A stretch of DNA of 64,000 bases. Source: Eonycteris spelaea (lineage: Eukaryota > Chordata > Mammalia > Chiroptera > Pteropodidae). Made by a program: the position numbers and the translations under genes. The notes under the pieces are model-generated. The model had not been told where the DNA came from and made no database searches. It was given only the letters and a program-made list of their open reading frames with translations. Below are positions 10,016-22,039 of this stretch, in pieces (the first letter of the stretch is position 1; the number at the start of each line of letters is the position of its first letter). The DNA lies in the NCBI GenBank assembly GCA_003508835.1, contig PUFA01000022.1, forward strand, positions 992,001 to 1,056,000, given 5' to 3'.

Positions 10016-12589
10016 CAGGGCCCGCGTCCATTCCCTGCCATTTTTTTTCCCCCCAGCTTCAGCTATACGTGAGGACCCGTTAATTAGCAATTTAATGAAT
10101 TGGTTTGCTAATGTGGCCTGTTCATCGTGGTCGTCAAGGGACCGTTAAAAACCCTGCAGACCTCTTCGTTTTCTGCATAAGCTTCCAAGGGCGGGAGGAG
10201 AGCTGCATCGTGAATCACTGGCTCCTTGTCACTGGCGCCGAGCGAAGGAGAGAATGGCGGCGCGTTTGCGTTGAGCACATTCGAACGAACCCCTATGGCG
10301 CTTCCCACGGCGGGTCAGAACCTTTACACGCGCTGGGTAAATGTTAGTCGACGAGCATCGCCCCTGAGAATAAGAAAGATGCTTAGGAAGGGGCCTTCAA
10401 CGAAACATTAAATGGTCCCCGAGCGGCTTGAGGCTCACGGTGCTTTGCTAAGCGCCTCCCTTATGGCAAGGCCCCTGGGAGCCTTAGCTCCTTTAATTTT
10501 ACCGTTTGTAGCATTTGATATGTTATTTGGAGTAAATCGAAAGCATTCCTTGAAGTACCTCTTTCTAGTCCGTCCCATCTTTTCACTCGAAATATAGTTC
10601 TCGGTTTAACGTGCAGTTTAATTCCCGACTTTCTACTGAGCTCGCAGAATCACGATTTAAGGTTTATCAGTGGTTTGTCTAGAGAAAATCCGGTGACAGG
10701 CAGAAGATCTGCATCGGTTCTCATGAGCGTCCTGAGTGGAGAGGCTCTTGGACCCTGGACCACATATTCGATAAGCACATGTTTTTATAGGGAATGAGCG
10801 AGGAAGGTGTGAAAGTGTACGGTGAGAAACCCACATTTCCCTGTGGATCTGCTCTCATGCAGAGCTGGGGTTTGAGCTCAAGACCATCGGATTTCAAAGC
10901 TATGCCTTTGCCTCTAATGCTATGCTACCTGTCAAGAAAAATGGGCATGCTAATGGATGCTTTATACAGGGGTATGAAGTTTGTTAAAGAAGTTCTTAGT
11001 ATATAATGCCCATTACTACTCTAAGTATCAAAACCTGATTTTAGTTGGTTTCAGCAGAAAAGAAACATCTTAAAAAGATACTGAATGGGTCAGTATCTTT
11101 TATAATAGAATTTATAATAGAATTTCCAGAAAGATTCTGGGCTTGAAGGCCATGTATCTGGGAACAATGCCCGAAGTCCTGCTGTGAAAGGGACTCAGCG
11201 AAGACCCTTCCGGGCTGCTGGCTGCATGGCTAGACCCCCTTGCGTGGGTCCTGCGGCTTGAGGCCCTGCTTGGCCGTCTCTGGGAAGAGGATTGACTACG
11301 CAGGCTGCATGCTGCCCGCCTGTCCTGACACAGCGCTAGGCATCGGCTCTACACCTCGGCCGGTGACTTCATTCTCAGAGCCTATGCCATGTGCCATCAG
11401 GGAGACTCAGGTACCCGGACACCTTTAGCTTCTGTGATGGGCAGGGGCCTCAGGTGCTGGGAGGTCAAAGGGCGACAAATGCCACAGCTGGATTTTTCTT
11501 TCTTTCGGTTTCTTCTCTCTCTCTTCTGTTGAGCACAACCTCCTCGTGCTTCAGGCTTCAGTTTCCACCCCACTTCCTCTGCGACGTTCCCTCGGACGCC
11601 TCTCGTCCTGGTTTTCTCTCTCTTCCGAATCTCTACATTACTTATGGCCAGAATGAGTTATGAAAACAAAATATCTAAAAGTTGACTTCGCATCATTAGA
11701 CTGCACCTCATTCTGCCGGCGAACTGTTGTGACCAGAGTAATATCTGGTGGCATTTTTTGCATCGTTAGTGGAGCAACAGCTCGTCCGCAAGGTAGAAAT
11801 ACAGCTGCACAGGTGGTGTCCTTCCTTCCGCCCGGCCCACTCCCCTCGTTCCGTCTTTTGCTGGCCTAATAGGCAACGCTTCTCTGCTGTTGCTGATATT
11901 CCGTGTTATTTTCTTGTCTCCTTGACTGGAAGGGAGTCCCGCGGAGCGGAGTAACCATCCGTAACGAGGTGCAAACAGTATGTACTTATGGCTGGTTGAG
12001 AATAAATATACCCGAAAAATGCAACGTTTGATGGCATGTTTGGGTCCTGTAATCCAAGCAGAAATTTCCTCCATGCCAAAAACCCTAATTTGTAAAAACA
12101 GTAATAAAGCTGCCTCCCCTTCCTGTTTTAAAGCCTTCCCTTCGGGTAGGGATTGACAAGGGGATGCTTTCTACAGGGCCGACAAGCCTCTTAGGGCTGC
12201 TGGGTGCACGGCCCGCACAGCAAAGGGTCCGTGCACGCGTCCGCACACCAGGTTGACTGCATAATCCTTTAAGACGCTTTTCAACAGGTTCGTTTTCTTG
12301 GGACCGAGAGAGCAAGTGTTCAGTACTGAACAGATAGTTCGTCAGACTCATCCTTGTGGAGAGGCACACCTACTCTAGCAATTGCTGTCTACGATAAGAA
12401 CTTATTTGACAGACTGGTATCTGCTCAGCAAAAATGCCTGAAAGGTCTGTTACAGTTTTCTTTCGAAGGAAAAAAGTGCACGATACACCTTTGTGTGTGT
12501 GTGTGATGTAGGGGTTGTGCGCACATATTCATAAATGGAATTCTCCTTGGCAGTGACAAAGAATGACCTGCCACAGGAGAAACAGGCCG
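10016..12589. other. Mostly unique DNA with one hairpin and a weak MIR
   Basis: No gene was recognised. Positions 10,850-10,935 look like the end of a reverse MIR ('agctggggtttgagctcaag'). Positions 11,073-11,101 form a perfect 12-bp hairpin, followed by a short tandem copy of 'ttataatagaa'. GC content rises from about 11.1 kb. Frames open for up to 102 codons at 11.7-12.1 kb have no recognisable content. Confidence 0.4.
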
Positions 12590-12876
12590 GAGTCTCAAGT
12601 GCCCTGTGCTAAGTGAGGACGCCATGCTCAAAAGGCGGCAGACGGTGTGATTTCACTTTTATGACATGCGGAACCCACGCACGGGGACTGCAAACAGCGG
12701 TTCCCGGGGCTGGCGGCAGGCGGGGCCGACGACACGGGCCGGTGGGGTGCTCTCTTCCTTGGCCGTGGTGCTTCCGTGGCTGTTCGCTTTGTCGGAACTC
12801 ACAGAACCGTGCGCTTGAAAGGGTGGTGCTGACGTATGTAAATTAGACCTTCATACAAAATAATAATAATAATCAA
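12590..12876 (+). mobile_element. Old LINE-1 3' end (L1M), forward, shifted to high GC
   Basis: The layout follows an old L1 3' end: 'gtgctaagtgaggac', 'tcaaaaggcggcagacggtg', 'tgatttcacttttatgacat', 'gcggttcccggggctggcgg', and a final 'gacgtatgtaaattagacct' with an (aat)n tail at about 12,859-12,874. Many positions that are A or T in this L1 class are G or C here, and CpGs are frequent. This is unusual because L1s are AT-rich and old CpGs normally decay. Confidence 0.65.
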
Positions 12877-12884
12877 GTTAATTC

Positions 12885-13155
12885 TGGGACAGTGGTAGCT
12901 GCTAAGCCCTGAGAACACAGAGATCAGTAAGAAGGTAAGTCAGGCTGAAGAGGTGGACTAAGGCTGGGCCCGAGACACGTCGGGCCTCGATGCTTGGTAA
13001 TAGAGACGTAACGAAGTGCTGGGGTAGCACGCCGAAAGTTGCAGCAAACTGTAACGTGTGTGCGTGTGTGCATGTGTGCTCACTCCTGTTCGGGGTAGGC
13101 AGGTGTGTAAGCAGGGAGGGCCTCACAGAGGAAGTGACCCCTGATGGGTGAAAAA
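12885..13155 (-). repeat. L2-like ancient repeat, reverse
   Basis: It shows the common order 'gctaagccctgagaacacag', 'agatcagtaagaaggtaag', then 'gcagggagggcctcacagag' and 'gaagtgacccctgatggg', which I know from L2-type 3' ends read in reverse. A short (tgtg)-rich stretch lies at 13,050-13,080. Confidence 0.5.
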
Positions 13156-14514
13156 AAAACTTGTCCAATAAAGAAGGCTGGGTGGGGGAGAGGGAGCAGG
13201 TACCTCAAAATCACAGTGACTCACGTAAAAGAGTAAGTGAGGAGTTATTCCAACAATATACGGGAAACAGGCGAGCGTGAGCTTTTCATAAAGAAACCCG
13301 TTGAAGTTTGTTTATCCGAAGGAGAAGGAAAACAAACAGTATCGGAAACATGCCAGCTGCGCCGTTCCTTAGCCGCGGCCGCTAAGCACACCGGCCGGCT
13401 GGCAGCGGGCAGGTGCTCCGTCCTGTGACCGTGAGGGCACACCCCGTGTGCGCCCGAGGCCCAGAGTCAGTGACAGTAGCACAGTGACCTGGCAGCCTAC
13501 GCTGGACCGGGCTAGGAGGCGGAAGTGGCAAGTACATATTTCTGGGCAAACATTAACCAAGACCGAAACCCAGATTTGAAGAAAAAGAACAGGCTGGAAT
13601 CTCCAGACGTGCTCTGCCGCGGTCCTGTGGCTCGCGAGCAGGAGTCGGGCACTGCTGAGGGCTCAGGTAAAATACTGGGGAGACAGGACGTAAAACCGGG
13701 TAAGAACCCTGTACCTCGCCTGCCCACAGCGTGCGTTCTGTGACATGCAGAGCGCCGTCCACATCCAAACGGGGAGAAACTGCGTTCGCTGCCCCGAAGC
13801 CAGAGCCACGGCGTGGGGTCCGTGGTCCGCCTGGCAGGGAGGGGCGACCGAGCCCACATCGCGGTGTGGTCTGAGACCGCCACCGTGCACTGAAAGGCCT
13901 CCTCTTGGCAGCGTCTCTAAGAGCATCTCGATCCCTGCTTCCAGCATCGGGACAATTTGGGTTCCGTGCTGTGGTTTGGTAGTTTCCGTTTTGAAAACGT
14001 CTTAGGCCGAACCGTGATGGGCCCAGGCTAGGAGGGGCATAACTTCAAATGAAACGGCTAAACTAAAATCAGCTTGACATCAAGATGGCGTGTGTTCCTT
14101 CCCCCTGGATTTATAGCTGCCTGCGGTCATTACCCAGAAGGCGGCCAGTCCTTCCTGTGCACTCCAGGGAACAGGACGGGCGGTGGCAGGCACCAAGAAA
14201 AGGGAGGAAGAGTTCCTCCAGAGGCGGACGGTCGTGACTGTGTCTGGAGCGAGGCCTGCATCTCAGTGAGGACGGCCGCCCGGGGAGGAGGGCGTCTCAC
14301 TGCGCAGCGTTTATACGTCAGTGTTTCTGCAGCCCATCAGGTGCGTTGGGACCGTTTCTAACAGTATCGCTTGGAAGCCCAGAATTGGACTTGCATCGCC
14401 ATCGAGGAAGTATCTGTAATGAAACTTCCTCTTAGAGTCTTTTCCAACAACTAGCTTGTCTGCCGACCTACCCAAGAGGTGAAGGTAAATTCACCCACCG
14501 TGACGGAGAGCGAA
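13156..14514. other. CpG-rich unique DNA, possible weak island
   Basis: CpGs are frequent from about 13,300 to 14,330, with GC-rich words such as 'ccgcggccgctaagc' near 13,372. There is no classic promoter arrangement. Overlapping frames on both strands are open for 60-123 codons without any recognisable domain, so I do not call a gene. This may be a GC-biased stretch in line with the neighbouring GC-shifted L1. Confidence 0.35.
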
Positions 14515-14612
14515 GAATTTTGGATTAGAGTCGGAAGACCTGGATTTTAGCTCAGTTTCCGTCTCTAGCAAGTTGCGTGGTTTGGGTCACAGTTTCGTCC
14601 GATATATTCAGA
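14515..14612 (+). repeat. MIR SINE fragment, forward
   Basis: 'ttggattagagtcggaagac', 'ctggattttagctcagtttc' and 'agcaagttgcgtggtttggg' follow the first half of MIR in order. Confidence 0.6.
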
Positions 14613-15446
14613 GAGTTAGACAGATAGTCCTCCAGTTCAGAGTTCTGATGTTTCCCAAGTCTTCAGAGGGAAGAAAGATCATTTTCATCCTTCTCATTGT
14701 GTGACAATTCCAGAGGAAAAAAGCAAATCTTCTATTAACCCTAAAAAAGTCAATATTTTGATTTTTTTTTCAATTCCAGAATATGTGAAAAATTGCTACA
14801 CTTCAGGGATAAGATTTCTTATGAGACAACATCCATTATCCTTGACCTTGTCTGGCATTTGACTTTGAAATTCTAAGTGATATATATTTGGTTGTTTTGT
14901 GTTATTCTAATTCTACTATCATTCATTTGACTGAGACACGTCGTTAAGCAGACAGAGGTGCAAGCCTTTTTGATCATAGGCTGTACTATATATCATATTT
15001 CTTCTTTGATTTTACTAGTTTAGTTTTCAAAGTAACGGCCTTTAGGTTTGTCACAGAGGGATGCTTCATGGGTTATGTTAAGTACCCATGTAAAATGAGA
15101 ATTAAAGCTGCTTCCAGTCTTGGCTACTTACTTCTAATGCATTATTAGAATCTTTTTACTGCCTTCTTCCCTGAATATTCGTTATACTATGGTTACTAGG
15201 GAAGAACAATCTCTGGTGGCATTCATCCCTGTTATCTTGTGAATAATCACAGATATGGAGAAGAGACGAATACAAAAAAAAATCAGGGCCTTAGAGACCA
15301 GGGGGATGTTGACGATGAGATGAGTGGATTCACAGGAAGACATCCAGTTCTGAAGGACACTTTTTATGGTGTGACTCTGCCCATGAAAAATCTTTGGGAA
15401 AGTGACCAGTTATTGAATGATTCCTAGGGGATCTTTTAGATAAAGA
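14613..15446. other. AT-rich unique DNA
   Basis: No repeat, exon or structure was recognised apart from a T run at about 14,761. Confidence 0.4.
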
Positions 15447-15648
15447 GTTGTCAACTTTTTCTGTACACGGCCAGATCATACATATGCTGGGCTTCGTGGG
15501 CCATGAGATTTCTGTCCCAACGACCCAGCTCTGCTTCTGCGGCGTGAAAGCAGCCATGGCGATGTGGAAATGAATGGGTGTGCTGTGTCCCAATGAAATT
15601 GATTTAGAAAGACAGGCCGTGGGCTGGACTCGGGGCTAGAGTTTTCTG
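15447..15648 (+). mobile_element. Non-autonomous hAT-Charlie DNA transposon relic (MER58/MER3-like)
   Basis: Blocks in order: 'caactttttctgtacacggc', 'ccagatcatacatatgctgg', 'gcttcgtgggccatgagatt', 'gtgaaagcagccatggcgat', 'gaatgggtgtgctgtgtccc' and 'gacaggccgtgggctggact'. They follow a well known short hAT element whose ends are inverted repeats around 'tcaaactttttctg'. It encodes no protein. The exact subfamily name is uncertain. Confidence 0.7.
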
Positions 15649-15766
15649 ATTATTGCGTTCATCCGCTTCGTTATCCACATCAGTAACAAACATTTATTGC
15701 ACCTCTATATATGATTAAGAGTAGAGTTAGGGTCAGTATCAAAGTTAAGAAGAGAGGGAGACAGGC

Positions 15767-15816
15767 TTGAGCACCAGTGACCCACAATTCATTGAGCACC
15801 AGTGACCCACAATTCA
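15767..15816. repeat. Perfect 25-bp tandem duplication
   Basis: The 25-base unit at 15,767-15,791 is repeated without change at 15,792-15,816 (it starts 'ttgagcaccagtgaccc'). Identity between copies implies a recent slippage or repair event. Confidence 0.95.
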
Positions 15817-17095
15817 GCCTCGGCTCGCTGACCAGAAAAAGACCAGTGTTTAAAAGAGAAAACTGAAAAAAATATAGTAATGCTGGTCACAATGTCTTTT
15901 GATTCCGCAAGTGCACTCTCTAGTTGTATCTGAATTTTTTAAGTGTCCACGTGGATCAATTTACTTTTAGTTATTATGCACCTTTTCTTTTTGAACTACT
16001 CTGACAAAAAAAAATTGAAATTAAAATCAAACTCCTGAGCACTTCTGAATATGCAAGCGCCCTTTTGGTGACATCAGTTGGTTATTTAGAGTGTTTTAGA
16101 AATTCCAAGATGTCAGGTGACAGGCTCATTCTAAGCCAAGCCAGATTCTTTCTTATGATTTTTGTGTGTTTAAACGAGCAAATGTTTGTGGAAACACGGG
16201 TATGTATATTCACTTCTTTCCTCTAGCATTGACCCAACCTGAGATAAGATAAGACTAATGTTCATCAGATCCATTTTTCCCTGTTTCTACTTTGAAGTTT
16301 GAGCATCCAGTTTCTCTTGGTGATCCCAGACGAAATAAAACTTAGAAAATTCAGGAGATGGACGGACCTGCAGTCCTAATATAACTGCTTATTTTTATCT
16401 TTGTTTTTGACTCTAGCTATCCTCCCTGACAGAAGGCTAAACAGAAGCATGGTTCATGAATTTGATGATTGTTCAACATTTTAGCTTCTACCGAGGTGTT
16501 AATTTTAGAGTAACAGAGCCACGCACAGGGATGAGGAAAGGAATGATTATGTACTATTATCTTTTTTCTTTAGTGTTCAAAAAACTCGCTTCTTTGGCTT
16601 AGGGCCTATTGAAATACATGCATTTGATATGGCAGAGGGGTATTTTGTCAGCTATTAGAGAGAGAGAGAGAGAGAGAGAAGGGCCCCTGAGGGTCCAGAG
16701 CCCCAAATGCTTTTAAAAAAAGGAAGGAATTATAATTTGTTCTCTCTTTTACTGTACCATTTTCTCCCTCTGTTTCAATAACACTGGCAAGACAAACATT
16801 TTCTAGGGGTGGTAGATCGTGGGAAGGTAAATATATGGGAGAAACTCATGGAAGATAGGAGTTATTTTAGTAAGGTTTGTCATGCAGACTCCGGGGTGCT
16901 ATCTCTAGTGATCAAAGCCATTCCTGGTGGTTCAGAGCCCTTCCTCTCTGCCTGGGAAGGGAGAGGGGAAGGAGGACCCTGTCACAAAGGCAAATTTATG
17001 CTCTGCTTTTAGGAAGAAAAAGGGAGGGTGGAGAGTTCCTCCCGTTTCTTAGTTGTCTTTGTTTCAAAACAATCCTTGTGCCCAAGTGGCATATT
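15817..17095. other. AT-rich unique DNA with an (AG)n microsatellite
   Basis: No gene was recognised. A dinucleotide (AG) repeat of about 11 units lies at 16,657-16,679. A 67-codon frame at 16,809 has no recognisable content. Confidence 0.45.
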
Positions 17096-17258
17096 TGGGG
17101 ATGGCTTATTCTGATCCCCTGCAATCTCAAATCTTCACTTTCTTTATCTGTAACGAAGATAATGTTACCTGAAGAGGGACTATGCGAATGGAATGAAGTA
17201 CTGTCTGTGAAAGCATTTTGAGACCTAGAAAGCATTCTGCAAATGTAAAGGTTTACTC
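17096..17258 (+). repeat. MIR SINE, forward, 3' half
   Basis: 'cttcactttctttatctgta' followed by 'acgaagataatgttacctga', then 'gtgaaagcattttgagacct' and 'agcattctgcaaatgtaaag', match the MIR 3' half. Confidence 0.6.
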
Positions 17259-18179
17259 TTACATTTTCGGTTGCATATTCTTTCCTCAAATTGAAATCTC
17301 AGTGTCTTATAAGGTTCACAATGAAATGGACCCAGTTGAAAAAAAAAAAATGGAATAGAGACGAGAAAAAATGAAGCAGCAAATAAACACCCTTGTGTAG
17401 CTTTCTAACAACGCGCCTATCATTTCACTGCCAATAAAGAGCCCAGGAAGATAAGAATGGAACTAATTATCTGCAAAAATCCTTGACTCCTCTACTTCCC
17501 ATCTGAATTTAATTCTGAAAAAAGAGACCTTGATGGATTCCTGCCTTCAGGTATAATTACCTCAAAATTGACTGACATTTAAAGCACACATAACACTTTT
17601 TAGCTTAAATTAGAGTAAATTGGTAGAATTTATTTGATGGGTAGTTTTGGGGATGGTTGGCAGCGTGACAATTTACCGAGCGTATCATTTCCTGCTGATA
17701 CTAAGGTTTCGCCCCTATCGGAGAATTCTATGTTTAGGATAAAATCATTTAAAAATGCAGCCCAATGATTGTCGTGAAATGATCAGTCCAGTTGGCGAGA
17801 GATGCTCTGAGGGGGGGGGAAATAATTGTCACTGACCAGAGCAGAAACCCCACATTCACAGTTTTATTTAAAATAGCTTAAAGCTTTTTTTTTTTATTTC
17901 AGAATATTAAAATTCTTTTGCGTAGAACATTTTTTGACATCGATGCTATGCACACCAAAAAGAAACGTAATACGTAAGAAGCGTTGCACACCAGCTTTAA
18001 AGAGTATAAATATGAACATTCATCCGAGTGTCTTTAGTGATCGCTTTAAATTGTCCCATACTTGTGGTGATTTCTCCTTCTTTACAGTTTTAACTTCCTT
18101 TTTTTCTGGGTTAGGCCAGCTCATAGTTTTGTTACCTCATGAGTTATTGCAAAGAAGCAGTTCTTAGATTTATTTATCA
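17259..18179. other. AT-rich unique DNA
   Basis: No feature was recognised beyond short runs of A (17,340), G (17,812) and T (17,887). Confidence 0.4.
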
Positions 18180-19025
18180 CTAATACTCTTTTTTTGGTCA
18201 TTCTAATATTAACTTTATTTTTCTCATTTATAATAATTTTCTTTTTTTATCTTTTCTTAATTTTATTTTCTTGTTCTTTTTCTAATGTAGGGAATCGAAT
18301 GTTCAGCTTATTTGTACTCTTTCTTGTTTAATAATGTGTTTATGATTTTGGGTTGAACTCTAAGAGTTTTAGCTCATCCCATTTTTTAAAAATATGTAGT
18401 GAATTTCATTTTTAGCTTGTACATATTTTCAAATCTTAGTTTAGTTTTTTTCTTTGAGCTAACTGTTGATTTCCTAATTTTCATGGGATTGGTTTTCTTC
18501 TTGTATTTCTCTCTTCTTTCTCTTCTTTATTTATAGTTTAATACTATGGAAGGTCTCAGCCAGATATGTTCTTTGCTCTTTCTAGTTTTCTTTTTGTTTT
18601 GATTTATGGTCAGAATGTTCCAAATGTCCCATGAATTTTTGAAAAGCAGGTGCATATTTTTTACAAGGCTAGCAAGTTCTACATATCTATAATGTTCATG
18701 TTCATCGATTATATGGTTGAAATCTAGCATTCTTAATTATTTTTTTGTCCAATTGATTTTCCATGGACTAACTAAAATTGTGATTTTCCTAATCTTTCCT
18801 AGTCTATTTTTCTTTGTGTTCACTATGGTCTATTATTATGAATTTCAATATAACTATTTTGGGCATCAAGAATGTTATTATCTCATTGTGGATAATTCTT
18901 TATCATAGTTTCCTTTTCATTTTATTTAATACTTTTGCTTGAATTTAACCTGTCTCGTGTTAATCCTGTGACCTAACATTTATGGTGGCATTGCAAATGT
19001 CATAATTATAAATTGAATGGACCAA
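18180..19025 (-). mobile_element. Very old LINE-1 ORF2 relic, reverse
   Basis: The T-rich plus strand loosely follows reverse L1 ORF2 text: 'ggtcagaatgttccaaatgt', 'cccatgaatttttgaaaag', then 'attatggtctattattatg' and 'ttctttatcatagtttcc' type blocks. All frames are full of stops. The match is weak because of age; low-complexity T-rich DNA is the alternative. Confidence 0.35.
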
Positions 19026-19829
19026 GTAAACTGTCACTTCTTTATTTTTCACATGAGCTAATTTTCTTCCGAAGCCTTTATTCTGCTCGAAAGGAAAGGC
19101 ACCGGAATGCCAATGAATAGTATTCCTATTTTCTTTGGGTTAATTCTGCTCCTTTGAGTAAACACCAGGATTTTGGTTGTTCTCCTGGCCTTGCGTCTCC
19201 CTGAGACGCATCCTGGACATGTGGTTGTTTCATGTCCCGTGGCAGGCTCTGCCATCATTCTCCCACGCCGTGTCAGCCTCCGCTGCCAGGGTCTGTGGGT
19301 GCGGGGTGGACCCTGGCTGGGCTCCTGGGTGTGTGGCTGCTGGCCCTGGGCTGAGAGATGCTCACGTCTGTGGCCTCTGCTCTTTCCGATGCCAGGTCTC
19401 GGTTGTTCCCTCAGCCTGTCTGGTTCTTCCAGTCCCCCTCTAGGGCACATGAAACCTTCCAGATATTCTGCCTGCTGCACAGACTTTGGGGAGCCGTCCA
19501 TCACCCCAGGTTCTGCCAGTCCACGTTTCCTATTTCTCCAGCGTCGTCCGGGCGTAGCACCAGGCAGTGGGCGGGTAGGGGTGAGCCGCCGTCGGCAGGG
19601 CATGCTGGGGGAAGAGGACCCCCAGTTCTGATATTTTCGGCTCCCTCCATACTTACGGGAATGTTTTTATGGCTTTATCCCTTTTCATGTCCATTTCAGA
19701 AGTTTTGACTTTTCTGTGTCACTCTGTGCTTTAAATCAGAGATAAATGTAAAGCACCATTTTAAAAAAGCACAATGTAATCTGAACGTCTTTTTCCTTTA
19801 ATGAATAGATTCTCCTCAGGGACCTATAT
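19026..19829. other. GC-rich patch of unknown origin in AT-rich DNA
   Basis: At about 19,180-19,620 GC content jumps, then falls back. On the minus strand 19,058-19,603 is open for 181 codons, with a basic, proline-rich product; the plus strand is also open for 152 codons. Neither has a recognisable domain, and openness on both strands points to composition. An old LTR or a GC-rich retrosequence is possible. Confidence 0.3.
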
Positions 19830-20535
19830 TGTTGATCTATGAACAGATCCTGTTGATTTTATCTTCAAAACCTCTCCCAGCTCCATCTTTTTGTCCCTAC
19901 CATAACCACCCTAATGTAAGCTGCCTTCTTTTTTGCTCATTTCGTCTGGGTCTGGATAATTGCAAGAGCCTCCAGATTTATCTCCCCGATTCTAATCCGC
20001 ATAGCAGCTGGAGTGATTATTTAAAAATACGAACAAGGTCACGTGAGTTTGCAAGACCCACAAAGGCATCCCTTGAACTAAAATTCAGATCCCCTCCCCA
20101 CTTCTGCAGGGGCCGTGTTCGCTGGCCACGGCCCGCCCGGCGGCCTCACCTCCTGCCCCTTTCTTCTCTGCTGACTTCCGTTCAGCCAAAGAGCACTGAC
20201 ATTCCTTCTGCTCCGGAACTGGACAGGCTCCTTCCTGCCTGGGGCTTTGGGCCTGGTTCTCCCTGTCGGCAGAATGCCCTTTCTCTATGACTTCTTAGGG
20301 CTGGCTCGTCCCTGGTCTTGCTTTCGATGGTCTCATCCTTAGAGAGGCCTTCTCTGTCAACCAGTCTAAATGATCTTTCAACTGCATTTTATTACATTCC
20401 TTCTTTTTTTATACTCATCATAGCACATAGGACTCCCTGGTTAGTCTCTTCGATGTATTTATTTGTCTGTCTCCAGCAGTGATATGTAAGCTGCATGAGA
20501 GTTGGAACATGTCTGTGAGTTATCACTCCTTCTAC
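19830..20535 (+). repeat. L2-like ancient interspersed repeat, forward
   Basis: Diagnostic blocks occur in order: 'cctgttgattttatcttcaa', 'ggataattgcaagagcctcc', 'agctggagtgattatttaaa', 'ggcagaatgccctttctcta', 'gagaggccttctctgtcaac', and 'gtctgtctccagcagtgata'. This arrangement is a widespread old mammalian repeat that I assign to the L2 group with limited certainty. The plus-strand frame at 19,829-20,290 (153 codons) lies inside it and is not a gene. Confidence 0.55.
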
Positions 20536-20559
20536 TGATAATGCTAATAATAGAAAAAT

Positions 20560-20800
20560 AATATAGCAGTTTCTTGGATTCTTCAGTCTGGTCCTGTTCT
20601 GCCTTCTTCATGTATTAGGCCTTTGAGTTCCATTGCAACCTCATGGGGTTGCGCTGTTATTATTCCCCGTTTTATAGTTAAAGAAACTGAGAGACAGAGA
20701 ATTTCAGTGACTTATCCAAGTTTGCACAACTATTAAATGGGAAAGGTTGGGATCTGACCCAGACAGTGCGGCTTCAGACACTCCGCTGCTACGTGCCGAT
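20560..20800 (-). repeat. MIR SINE, reverse
   Basis: 'ttccccgttttatagttaaa', 'gaaactgagagacagagaat', 'tccaagtttgcacaactatt' and 'gggatctgacccagacagtg' give a clear reverse MIR, almost full length. Confidence 0.8.
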
Positions 20801-21459
20801 CACAGGAGTTATACAGATCCTAAGGCAGAGACCCCTCCGGGTGCTCTGTAGGTGGGAAGGTAGGCAAATGAAAGAAAGTCGTGGCGAAGCCCGATAAGTT
20901 TTATATTCCAGGCATCTAAGGGGGGCTGGCAAAGCCTCTAAGTGGGGCACCTTATTTATATTAAAAACTTTTATATCAAAATATATCAGAAAAACCTGGA
21001 CTATCTTCATAAGTGTAATTTTTGGGCCATCAGCATTTGTTTACCTGGTATCTGGCGTCATTATTGTAGAAAAATGGAGATAGCAAGGTGAAACATTTTC
21101 CGATATATAACATAAGACTGGATTCTTCTGAAATGATTTTGATATTGGTTTCCTACTTCTTTACCCAGCTAAGAGAGAGATTCTTTCATAAATGAAAGGT
21201 GAAACGAGGGGACAGGAAGGAGGTAATTCAACCATCAGGAGAAAACCAAGATCTGCCTGCTTCGAAGAAATCATCTTGAAGTATGAGGCATGATTAACGT
21301 CAGGGCTCAGGACGATGTGAAAGTGTGCCAAGCTGCCTGCTGCAAGTCTAACGGCCAGAAATAGCCGTTTGATCACAGCGAGGCCCAGTGGCCACCCCAT
21401 GCCTCCCTGCCTTTAGCAGGAAAACGAGATTAACTGTGTGCATCAAGTAATAAATTAGA
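20801..21459. other. Unique non-coding DNA
   Basis: No feature was recognised. Confidence 0.4.
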
Positions 21460-21668
21460 CTATGATTATTAGCAGTCATGGCTGGTCTTCATGTAGTGCT
21501 GGGGGCCAGTTGAGGGCCTTGTGGCTTAGTTAATCCTCACAGCAAACCTGGCAGGCAGATAGTATTATTATCCCTGGTTTACTGATGAGGAAATTGGGGC
21601 CCAGAAAGGTTAAGTAATTTGCCCAGTATCACACAGCGACGAGGTGTGAATTGGAACCCAACCATGGG
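21460..21668 (-). repeat. MIR SINE, reverse (first of three)
   Basis: 'tagtattattatccctggtt', 'actgatgaggaaattggggc', 'aggttaagtaatttgcccag' and 'tatcacacagcgacgaggtg' form one of the best preserved MIRs here. Confidence 0.85.
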
Positions 21669-21687
21669 ACTGTGTAAATAGAACGGG

Positions 21688-21902
21688 AAGTAGTTAGCAC
21701 CGTCGGGTGACACCGGTTGGCCTGGTGCTGTGCTAGGCACTTGAATGTGTCGTCTCATCTACTCCTTACGACCCTGTGGACCCTGTGACAGGAGAGTTAT
21801 GCTCCCCCAACAGGTAAAGATGCTGCGGCTCGGGTAGGATTGGGGAGTTTTCCCAAGGTTTCGTAAAACCAGGTCCGGCTGTGACATCCATGCAAACCAG
21901 GA
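21688..21902 (-). repeat. MIR SINE, reverse (second of three)
   Basis: 'ggtgctgtgctaggcacttg', 'ctcatctactccttacgacc', 'gatgctgcggctcgggtagg' and 'gttttcccaaggtttcgtaa' follow reverse MIR, directly after the previous copy. Confidence 0.7.
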
Positions 21903-22039
21903 ATTCGCTGGACTTTTTACACTACCACGTGGGGAACTGTCCTCCCTTCCCCACAGCGGCCTTTACCACCCCACCTTCTTCTCCACACGTACCTGTCTCT
22001 CACGCTTTGTGCTTTCATGACACACAGCTCAGCGATACC

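Noticed and set aside
19829..20290. 153-codon plus frame
   Set aside because: It lies inside an L2-like ancient repeat.
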